NCBI RefSeq assembly: GCF_000764305.2
Contig: NW_025936154.1
Coordinates: forward strand, 1-64,000
Direction: 5' to 3'
DNA length: 64,000 nt
Source of the DNA: Hyalella azteca
Lineage: Eukaryota > Arthropoda > Malacostraca > Amphipoda > Hyalellidae
Shown here: positions 25,393-36,400 of the stretch, one piece after another
Numbering within the stretch: position 1 is the stretch's first letter
How the letters are laid out: every line of letters starts with the position of its first letter
Translations under genes and position numbers: made by a program
Notes under the pieces: model-generated
The model's input: the letters and a program-made list of their open reading frames with translations, nothing else
Told to the model about the DNA's origin: nothing
Database searches by the model: none

Positions 25393-28300
25393 ATGAAGGT
25401 GAATGATACATTTTACTGATTATAAGCATGCATAATTCAATTAACTCGATTATTCAATTATTTCGATTTGTTTCTGATATGTTCGTTTAGAATTAAATTG
25501 TGCAAAAAATTTAGCAGTCAAAAGAGATTGATAACAAATGTTGTTCGACATTTCATTGTTATAGTAAAACCAATTAAATATTATAAATAAAATGATGACT
25601 AAGAGCCATTAGAGTTTTCAACTTCTCTGTCAAAACTTTATTATATTTACGAATATATGCCTAAATCGATTTTTTCTAACAGAATAGTATAGGGAAAAGC
25701 TGGAAACACCAGGTGCTGCTGCCGCTATTTGTTCTAACTTTGGCAGCGACACCCATTACACTGAACAGCACCAAGGCTAGTAAGTTGAATAGCTTTGAAT
25801 GATCATGAAAGGAAATATTTTGAATAAATTTGATCAGTACTCACTGAAGTGAGTGACAGAGAGCGCATTTTCTCACGTCCGTCCGTCCGTCACGGACGGA
25901 CGAGCACACAATACGAGCAATTGACGAGCACAATAGCACATTTTTTTCCCATAAATGAAAAAATGCGCTAAAAATATATATGTCGTGCCGAAATCGCAGA
26001 ATTGCCGATTCTATGGAATTGGCAGCCAGTTCGCCGAATCTGTAGAATCAGTATTTCTATACTATAGGAATCTGGGGTTTGATCAGTCAGCCAAATTCTT
26101 TTTTAAAATATTTAAATATAAAGGAACTTGACCAAACTTGACCTAACCTTTTTCAACTCTAACTGTCGATTTATGTTCTAACTCAAATTCTAACGTCCGA
26201 TTTTCTGAATCGGTAACGAAATGCTGATTCTACAGGTTCGGCAAACCGGCTGCCGATTCCATAGAATCGGCAATTCTGCGATTTCGGTACGACATATATA
26301 AAAGGCTGACGCCATTCGATGCTACTCTTTGTCGCATTACTCTTACTCGTCCCGTGGATTGTTCCTTGTCACATGGATTACTTTGCGACGCATTACTATT
26401 ACTTGTCACATGGATTAATCCTTGTCACATTGATTACTCTGTGTCGCATTACTATCCTTGCTCCTTGTTGTCAGATCCCTATGGCAATAATGATTTTCAT
26501 TTATTAAAAAAATACTCGTATTCTTGAAGCATGAACTCTAGAGAATAAACAAGAGTTGATAAATTTTCATTATTTGTTTTTCTGTCGTACTAGGTACTAA
26601 ATGTTATTCATTGCAACAATGATATGCTTAGTGATATGATACGCTTGATATAACAATGATAATTAAATTAATAGTTGTTTCATAATTCATGCAACATTCA
26701 CGCGACAGGATCTGCAGTATTATTCCTTCAATTTTATTCTGTTTCAACAAAATTCCAGGCAACTGCAGCGAAGATCAATTCGAATGTGTGAACAACCACC
26801 ACTGCATCAAACTCTCTTGGACTTGCGACGGCTCCAACGACTGCGGCGACTTTAGTGATGAATTAGGATGTTAGTGCGGAGAATCAAATATTTAATGGCA
26901 GTTCGTATTCAGCCCGAAACATGTTATTCACTTTGACGTATATCATACCAGACTTGGAAAAGGTTCATAAGAGATGATAATAACAAGATTTAACTATACA
27001 CTAAGCTACGTCGTAGATTTTTTATTTATTCATACTTTATTTGGTCAGGTAATTGCACTACGGATCAGTTTAAATGCGATAACGGCCGGTGCATTTATGC
27101 TTGGATACGATGCAATGGCTACGACGACTGCGGTGACTTCAGTGATGAGCGAGACTGTAAGTCTTGAAAATTTCACAAATTAATACAAAATAAATTTAAG
27201 CCTACTCCGTAATTTATTACTTCAATCTTAATTTTGAGTCACATTTAACCGAGCTGATAGTCTGATTCAAACAAGATTTTTTTAACAGTCTTGTTTTTGA
27301 CGTACACACACATTTTGGAGTATTTATTAAGTTACAAAATTTAGTTCTTGTCGGATATCAATTTGTATAAAAAATCGTAAATTATTGTATTATAAATTGC
27401 GTCATTATATTATATTATTACATTATATTGCGTATTCGTTAAAATATAATTAATGTATACAATGTTATATTTAATTAAATAAATTAAGAATTGTATCGTC
27501 ATTTAAATATGTAATAATATATAAATAATAAACTTCAACTTTTAATCAAAGTTACGTAAAAATTAAGTTTGAAACGTAGGAGTAAAACAAACAATTCATG
27601 GACCAGAGGCAAATCGCCCTTTCCGCACATATTATCGCTTCTCAATTTGTATCTCATTAGCTCCTTATTACGTTTTTTGAAGTTCTTATTATTATCAGCG
27701 ATAAAAACTTGTTAATTAATACTATATATTAATTGTTATGGTTGCCAGGCACTTGTACCTCGGATCAGTTTGAGTGCGAGAACACCGGCATGTGTATTTA
27801 TACAGCGTATGTGTGTGACAGCTTCAACCACTGCGGTGATTTCAGTGACGAGAAAAACTGTAAGTAATAAATATTGTTAATTTACAATGAAACAAATTCA
27901 CTACAAATTATAATAAACCTGGATTAAAAGAGATATTTTGTGTCTCAAAAAGCATTAATTTTTTCCGTTTTAGTAAGAGGTGCCGCCAGCACCTCAATCC
28001 TGAATTTTTCTTCAAATGGTTCCATTCAGCATAATTTTCTCAGAAAAATGTTAAAGTTACATTAATGAAAGATGTTACTAAAAACGCAACTTAAGTCAAG
28101 ATCATTATATTCGGAAAATATCTCTATGTATAATTGTCCAGAAATTATTTTTTCACTGACGCCTGATAATAAATTTGCCTCATGAAATGAAATCTTCCAG
28201 TCTCTTAATTCCAAATATTTTTTTCATTTTAGGGCTTGACGATTCCTCCTAAATCGATTGGCATCGAATTACAGTCAAACCCACTCAAATATTTCAATAA

Positions 28301-30640
28301 AGATTTCTTGAGATTTTTTAATAAAATTTAAATTAGATTGCAATTTGTGGTTATGTTGGTACAAAACTATGAAGCTTTTCTAATTGAACAGGACAAAATT
28401 TAGCAGGACCCCTAACAAAATATGAAGGAAACGGTGAAATTTTATTTATTTCAAATGTGTGGAAACAGGCCTACTATGATATCTTTATTAATTTATTATT
28501 TCAAAAAAAGCAAATTAAAAAATGCATAATTGCAATATATTCGGCCATTTGCCACCCCATTTTATAATATCTTAATTGCAGTCCGTGTCAGAAATATCCC
28601 GTAAATCAGTATATGTATGTATTTTACTGCCGATTTGGACTACCGAAAAGATTACACGTTTATCCTCTGAAATAAAAATTTTATTTTCAACTACAATTTG
28701 ATTATTGTAACCACCGTTTTATCCATTACAGGCAACTGCACCTCAGACCAGTTTACGTGCGCAAGCTCCGGCATGTGCATCGGCCAATTCAGTGTATGCG
28801 ACGGGTACAACAACTGCGGCGACTACAGCGACGAACAAAATTGTCTGTGTTATAAAATTATGAATTTTAAAAAATATTCTTCGTTAGAAAAGCAAGTCCC
28901 AGAAGACCGAGTGTAATGGAAATAAATAATGCGATTGATTTTTTAGAATATCAGTTCCAATAGATATCTGGGAAAAAATAATGAAGTCAGTCGTAAAGAT
29001 AAATTTGAAAATGATTGATTTAATTTATTCAAGAAATGCATCAGCCAGTAGAAACTCTTTCACTCCGCGTAGACAGTTTTGATACAGCTGCACATACGTT
29101 TATTTTTTCAACTTATATCATTCATAAACTTGAATATTAAACAAATGAAATGAATGGAAAAAGTTTTTAAAAATACGCATCAATATTATTTTATTAATAT
29201 TTTAATATATATTTTTTATATATTATATTATTATTTTAAGAAGAGTTTAATTTTCTTCTTTAATCCAGCAATGCGACAGAATTTCAGTTATGTTATCACT
29301 AGGATTGAACAAACTTTAACTGGTGTTTCTGAGTATCACAGTATCTTTGGGCACTTTTTCAATTTTTTCGTATATTTATAATATTAACAAAGTAATTATA
29401 ATTTTTCCTAGGTGATTGCACAGGTTATTTTAAATGTGAGAATATCGGCATGTGCATAGCTAATGAGAAAATTTGCAACGGCGTCAACGACTGCGGCGAC
29501 TACAGCGACGAACAAAACTGTGAGTGAAGAATTATGTGTTAGATAAATGACTGCGATATCCACGTAAATGATTGTTATCGCTATAATTTAATATAATTAA
29601 AATCCCTTAAAAAGAATTACTGAGCTTGACATTAATTTTATACGTCAAAATCATAATGTTAAAATTTTAAAGGTAGTGAATGCCTGAGAGACCAAAAAGA
29701 GAAGACGAGGAAGGTGGAATTTTAATTAAAGTTTAGTAATTCAACGTTATATTTATATATTTTACCACCTCAGTATAAATATGCATTGCATATTCTCCTA
29801 GATTAAAATCTCAGGCAAGCTTTTGCATTGAGTTACTGAATACTGAAAAATTAAAATATTGTTGTTTCTTTCAGTAATTGCCATCATTTGCCATTAACAG
29901 CTACAATAGAAACACTAATTAAACCAGGATAGGCCCCTGCCATCATATATTATGAAAATATAAACCAAAATGGTATTGGCCGCACATTATTTTCCTCTAC
30001 ATCCTCTCCATTAATTAAAATTCTTTAATAATATTAGTTTTTTTACAAGATGCTTTTGTACACACCAGGTAACTGCACCGCTGATCAGCTAGTGTGTGAA
30101 GACAGCGGCATGTGCATTGATTGGATCTATGTGTGTAATCGCTACTTCGACTGTGAGGACGGCAGCGACGAATTGAATTGCACTGGTAGGAGCTAAACCC
30201 TTTTTTCTGCTACTAACCCACCTAACAAATGAGTTTAAACGACATTTAATTAACGTTGATTTCACCACATATGAGGTTGTTTGATGTTATTTAAGATCTT
30301 CTTTAATTCTTCATTGAACCAATCATGAATTGCTAACTTCCAGGTCTCTGCACACACATTGAAGTGCCGTGTTCGAACAGGAACCAATGTATATACGAGT
30401 GGGAGGTGTGCGACGGCTACAACAACTGCGGCGACTATAGTGATGAGCAGAACTGTGAGTGATGTTAAAGACAACAGCTGCGGCGACTATAGTGATGAGC
30501 AGAACTGTGAGTGAGTGAAGGATGGCGGGGGAGTGAAGGATGGCGGTGGAGTGAAGGATGGCGGGGGAGTGAAGGATGGCGGGGGAGTGAAGGAGAGCGC
30601 TGGAATGAAGGATAGAGTGGAAATGAAACTCTTCCTGTAG
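25393..30640 (+). CDS. LDLa gene A: secreted LDLa-repeat protein, domains 1-7, damaged 3' end
   Basis: Same plan as genes B and C. ATG AAG (25393-25398) with a gtgaat donor; signal-peptide exon 25683-25779 (core [14 protein letters not shown]); LDLa exons 26759-26869, 27049-27156, 27749-27859, 28732-28842, 29412-29519, 30069-30185, 30344-30454. Lengths 111-108-111-111-108-117-111 equal domains 1-7 of B and C. Each has six Cys and the CDG/CNG..CGD.SDE calcium site. The exon 4 donor (gtctgt) is poor. After exon 7 come one 52-bp repeat unit, four VKDGGG codon blocks, and [17 protein letters not shown] with a stop at 30640. Reading on from the exon the frame hits TGA first (NCE-stop), so the tail is not simply translated from it. 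Domains 8-12 are missing. It may be a truncated gene ending at NCE, a rearranged pseudogene, or an assembly artefact. Confidence 0.75.
25832..25974 (+). mobile_element. MITE-like element family 1, copy 5
   Basis: Starts TGATCAGTACTCACTGAAGT and ends AAAAATGCGCTAAAAA. The microsatellite core is itself inverted (CCGTCCGTCCGTCACGGACGGACG). In gene A, between the signal exon and LDLa exon 1, directly abutting the next element. Confidence 0.7.
25981..26294. mobile_element. 314-bp MITE with long terminal inverted repeats
   Basis: The left end TGTCGTGCCGAAATCGCAGA and right end TCTGCGATTTCGGTACGACA are inverted repeats. Similarity extends inward about 70 bp through GCCGATTCTATGGAAT. The element is flanked by TATATA on both sides (25975-25980 and 26295-26300), a likely target-site duplication. 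No ORF. It lies in the first long intron of gene A. Confidence 0.8.
26326..26462. repeat. Degenerate short tandem repeat (TTGTCACATGGATTA)
   Basis: Several diverged copies of CTTGTCACATGGATTA and GCATTACTATTACT-like words alternate, immediately after the 314-bp MITE in gene A. Confidence 0.45.
30455..30640 (+). repeat. 52-bp unit plus short VKDGGG minisatellite at the 3' end of gene A
   Basis: 30455-30506 is one 52-bp unit: GTGAGTGATGTTAAAGACAA followed by a copy of the 3' part of LDLa exon 7. It is followed by four 18-bp VKDGGG units and a degenerate end. The join has an in-frame TGA between the LDLa copy and the first VKDGGG unit. Confidence 0.75.
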
Positions 30641-32719
30641 CGAGAGAGCGCAAGAGTTTTAACCCTCTACCGCCGTATGTCACTCTACGGGAACATAATT
30701 TTCAACTAAAATTATTCTTAAACTATTTATTGTATTAACCTGAGTACGTCTGTACACAACAGAGAACATTTTAAAGTTGTCGTACGTGGCGGCAACCATC
30801 AGTGCAAGTCATTTTGCGCTCACTAGAACGTATCCTTTTTGGGAAGTAGGCGCGTGACTAAATTGCTCCCTTACTCATGTCAGGCGGTAGGGAGCATTTA
30901 AAGGACATCCTACTATAGAAGATTTATGAAAAATTTCTGATTATCACTCTCCACTCTATGGGATCAAAAATATATTTCATGACTGCAATCTAAAAAAAAT
31001 CCGCAGCGTTAATGGCATAAATACATGATCAATTTGGAATAGGTTGAATAAAAATACAGCAAATTTATCTGAGCAAACACTGAATACAGCAAACTCTGAG
31101 TGAATGTATTTGATTAATTATAATTCTTTAATAGAACCCGCGATAGCTGGATTGAAACTGTTCAGGTGGAGGTCAAAATCGAATTTAAAAAGTCATAAAA
31201 TGATGGTAAAAGGAAATCGTGAGCTTTTTGTGGCGAGTCTCCCATTTAGTGATGGGAAGAGTTGTCGTTAAAAAAACCATAGTAATCGCTTCAGATGTGG
31301 GGTGTTTAATTAAAAAAATGTGGCTGATTACACATGGAATTACTACCCTATAGAAGAGAAACTATCAATTATTATACGTATTAAAATATTGATCGAAGGA
31401 CAGAAGTATCATAAAATGCAGTATAGGAAGAAGAAATCAATCTATTTACCACGTTTTTCTTAGCTTCGTTTCGTGTCTGTCTGTCAGTCTGTCATCAAAA
31501 ATTCAGACCTTAATTTAGAGCTCTTCTGAATATCCTAGAAACTTGACATTTGACATGCATGCTTATGCTGCCTAACAATTCAATATTTGATCATCAGATG
31601 CAATAACTAAAAAAATTTTTAGAAAAAAAAGTATAAATAAATAATATAAAAATAAATAAAGAAATATAAAAAATATTTTTGAAAACCACGTTTTTCTGGC
31701 TTTTACAAAACTAAAAATAGTGAAATAAAATAGATAAAAAAAATTATAAAAACCACGTTTTCTTAACGGACAAAAAAAAACATTTGCTCTTTCATAACAT
31801 TACATAACATTTTGCATAACTTAAATGTTATGTAAGAATAAATGTTTTTCTTTTCTGTCCGTTAAGAAAACTTGATTTTCTAAAGTTTTTTTTATTTGTT
31901 TTATTTTACTAGCAATCTTCATTGCATAGCGTTAGGGATAGGCGTATACGGGCAGCATTATCTCCTGATACGCTTTCAAAGCGCACCTAATCTCACAATT
32001 CTCTGTTATCACTTCAAATAATGCATAGTGGGGGTGACCAGATAACAAACAAAGTAGCACACGTGAGTGAGGAGGGTGAACGAAGCGAAATTCAAGCGTC
32101 ACAATAGTCACTTTCAATCAGCCAAACATTTCACACATCCTCGAATTTTATTTAACAAAAGATGTATTTTCCCGGCAAAAGTCAATTAACTCTGCAATTA
32201 ATTTCTGATACCCTTCACATTCTGTTATAAATCTTTCAATTCAAGCAAAATCTTTTCTTCTTGGAAAAGCTGATAATTTTACAATACAAGGTGTAATGTT
32301 ATTCATATGAACTATTATAATCATTAAAAACCTCATGTCTAACATTATTTATGCTAGATAACTGCTTTATAGTTTCAATTTATAATCGGTTAATAAATTA
32401 TCGAAAGTGTATAATTTACAAGACTAAATATGATAAAGTGTCGCACATAATATCATGAAATGGAAAATTCAATGTTTATATGTAGATTTTAATGAATTCC
32501 AAGAATTCACGTTGTGCGCGAAAAGATAGCAATCGTACATCGAAGCTCCATCTTATCTGATATTTACAAATTAGATTTGTACAAGTCCAGTTAATTAAAC
32601 ATAAAGTATAATTTAGCACCCCGAAATGTATATGTCAATAATTAAGAAAAATCTTTGTTTGTTACAAAAAGAACAGAAACACTTGCTACCATAACTGCCA
32701 TACGCGCCACAACCAAACA
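30641..32719. other. Spacer between LDLa genes A and B
   Basis: AT-rich. It contains an inverted repeat at about 31757-31872 (CGTTTTCTTAACGGACA paired with TGTCCGTTAAGAAAAC, with inner ATAACATT pairing). No gene is supported. Confidence 0.4.
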
Positions 32720-32859
32720 GTAATCATAACCGACAAGTTTGACAACGTCACGAGCAGCGCCCGGAGCGTCCGCCAGTTGTCGGCTACGAGCCCTCCCGTC
32801 ATCCGCGGCTCTCCGCGCTCCAGCCGTGAAATTTAGCACCGATGTGAACAATATCCGAG
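32720..32859 (+). promoter_or_regulatory. Conserved upstream block of LDLa gene B
   Basis: About 90 percent alike by eye to the gene C block (22802-22938 on the minus strand) over about 135 bp, including GACAACGTCACGAGCAGCGC, CATCCGCGGCTCTCC and GCACCGATGTGAACAATATC. It lies 608 bp upstream of the gene B ATG. Its presence argues that B is a separate gene and not a continuation of gene A. Confidence 0.65.
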
Positions 32860-33466
32860 CAAACTGAAACTAATTATGCATCGAATTTTAACCTTGAAGT
32901 TATAAAAACAATCGTCTAGCTATTTGATTTTAATAAATGGTTAATAATTTTAATTTTAATGAATCGTGTTATTATTATAATGAAACAAATTAATATTATC
33001 AATGAATGAGTAAAGATTTTGCGTATTCGATCCAAGCAAAAGTATTCTCAAGTAAGCTTTTAGGTTCTAAGGAACAATAATGAAGTGTTATTTAAAATTA
33101 TTGTTTAATTGTATATCATATACCCACATTAAATACACACAGTCTATAACATTCTGAAAATTTATTAATGGAAACCGCTTCAAAAATAGCAATAAATTTA
33201 GTATCAACACTCAAAGTTTACGTTGACCATGATAAAAAAATGATTGACTTATAACTGGGCTTAAACTAGAAATTATTTGATCATTGATTTAAATTTGCCG
33301 GTGGTCAAGAATTTCCATTATTGCTAGAGTACGTAAAATATGAGATGAATGAGAAAGACGTCGAATTTTTTTTTCAGTCAAAAAATAGATCAGATACATG
33401 AACGAATAAAATTCGATTTATTCTAAATAAATGTTCTCCTAAATTCAAAGGCTCAATCGCTGTGGA

Positions 33467-36400
33467 ATGAAGGTAAGAGGTTGATTTCATTCGATTTAAT
33501 TTACAGGTTTTTTTTACTTATCTGTAATTTTTTATCTAATTTGTCTAAAATAATTAAAAATTACTTGTTTACTATTAATTAATCATTATTACTATAAAAA
33601 GCTATTGAGAATTTACTTATTATTGTATCACGTTTCTTGTTACCGCTAATCATAAACTTTTCCCGTTCCTCCCGATCTAGAATTTTCGATTTTTCGATAA
33701 AAAGTCTTGCATTTTTCTTGCATGTTGACCTAGATATCTTTTGTTGCCATGATTGCGATTTTGACTGGAATCTTTAAACAGCTCAGGGTTGATCCATTGT
33801 GATCAGTAAACACTCAGGGAAATGAGTGAGATTTGTTCCAGATAACAATACCTTTTCTGCCTCTATGAGTTATCCTGACTCAGTTGGGCTCGCTAAATGG
33901 GCGGATCAGTGCTACGTGCAGAAAGTGAGTCATTATTTGCACAATAGAGCCCTTAATTTTTCTGAGTGAAAAGAATTCCTCAGGTTGTTCATCGATACGT
34001 TCGTTAAAATTTAATTAAACATTTCTCACAAATTTTTCGTGACAGCGTCTTGTTGGGAACAACTGTAGGCTGCTGCTGCTCCTGGCACTAATTTTCTCAG
34101 CTGCAGCATCGTCGCTCAGTGGCATCAAGTCTAGTGAGTGATCAAAGTAGTTGCAACTGCTACTGTATTTTGCAAATCAAATATTCATCTAAATTACTGC
34201 ACTTAAAACAAATCAAATTTGTTCAAATCCTTCATAAAATTCACAAGAGTTTAGCAAAATTCTTACAACATGTCGCACATCTTCATCTTTGTTGGATTCT
34301 CAGATTTTCTAGCTAACAATAAAATGGTTACGAATTAAAAATTTTGAAAGTTAATTATTAAATTAACATTCGTATTCTTGAGCGATAAATTTATAACAAA
34401 CTTCTTATATGATTTTAACAGATAAATTTACTCACTTACCGTCATGAATTCCTATAACATCACGCGCAATCCACAGTAGCCGTGCTAGTTGTCTCAAAAC
34501 TTGTCAAGTGCTGAAACAAGTTATCACTTGTTGCAATATAATCCTGATAGTCTAAATTAAATGATATGACGTCATTTTCAAATCATTCACACCACAATAA
34601 TCTCATTGAGCCGTTATTTTGAGCCATTAGGATTAAATTCCAATTGTGCTTTAAATTCACCCAGGCAACTGCAATGAAGACCAGTTCGAATGCGTGATCA
34701 GCCACCGATGTATTGGCCTAGCCTTAACGTGCGACGGCTATAATAACTGCGGCGACTACAGCGACGAACGAGACTGTTAGTACATAAATTAATTAAATTA
34801 AATATTTAGTACAGCCAACTATATTTATCCCCATAAATCTTAATCTTATCCCCATTTATCTTAATGCCACACCCGTCTGCGCTGACTACAGGATTGAAAA
34901 TTAATATCTAAACATGGAATATTCAGTAAATCTGAGAATATTTATGAGCGTCAAAATTCATGACAGTAGTTTATGTATAACGGTCTAAATGCTACTGACA
35001 CCTACGTAGATTTAGTTACTTTAACATTAATTTCAACAGGTAACTGCACCTCGGAACAGTTCAAATGCGACAATGGCATGTGCATTGATCATCGGATACG
35101 CTGCAACGGATACGACAACTGCGGAGACTTGAGTGACGAACGCGGCTGTGAGTGATGCATGTTTACATCCGACATTATCCGGATGTAAATGTCCAGATCG
35201 ATTATATTTATAGTTCAGTGATAACCATGACCGTTATGCAAATTTATTTCAATTCTCGAGAGTACTGGAGGGACCGAGTCGAAATGTGATTCGACAGGGA
35301 CCGAAGAGGAGCTCGATGCTGCGGGTTGCTGTCAAAGGGCCGTACTATCAAAGATCAAACTACTATCAAATCGTACTCTGTCACTTCTACTACCGTTCCG
35401 TGACTGCTAATACCGTACTATCAAAGCTGAGAACCAATCACTGACGTCTTTGCAGGCAAAACCTACCCATGGTTGAACAATATAAGGTTGACCCTCGAGG
35501 GGGTTGACCCTTCCGTCTTCTAGTTCAGCTTTCTGGTTACGTCACTGAGATTGAGAAACGTAAACAATCCCGTCATTCCCATGACGGATTGATTGACGGG
35601 TTTGATCGCATTTCGGTGATTGGTTAATGCCCGTGACGTCACTGAGATCAGTGACATCACCGAGGAACAACAAACTACATCCGCAAAAATGAGCTTCTCA
35701 TGAGTCAACCTTATACTAATTCAACCATGAAAGCTACCAATCACAGATGAGAAAAAGGCCTCTACGTGTACTGACAAATTTTGATAGTACGGTCCTGGTC
35801 CTTTTGTACTATTCTGAGCAGGAGTAGATTGGCAATGGGTACTAAAACTATACACTGTGCAGTACAACAAGTACACAATTTAATCTATGATAACATAAGG
35901 TTGTCAAACAATTTTTAATTGCATTTCAGGCAACTGCAACGCCGAGCAGTTTGAATGCGAGAACATAAGCATGTGCCTGTATGAAGCAAACGTTTGTGAC
36001 GGTTTCAACAACTGTGGGGATTACAGTGACGAAAAGGACTGTGAGTGATTACTGATATTTATTAAAAAGTCGACCAACTTACTGTAAAATTATGCCAAAT
36101 TATTGTTTTGAAGCAAACACAACATTTTAGAAAATAAATCCTATTTTATGATATACATGGAGGTTTTCGAGCATGCTGATTCGATAGTATTAAATTAAAC
36201 AGTTAATCACAGAAAATTTTGGGATTACGATATCAATTTTATTAATATATAAATTAATATTATTTATATATTATATATTATTTTTATATATTAGACCATA
36301 TTAATTTTAGTAAGCGGACGGAGTATATCAGTTTGAAAATAGGTGAATAATTTTCAGCCGTAAATTTAACAAGTATTTAATGTCCATTTAATGAGCGGAC

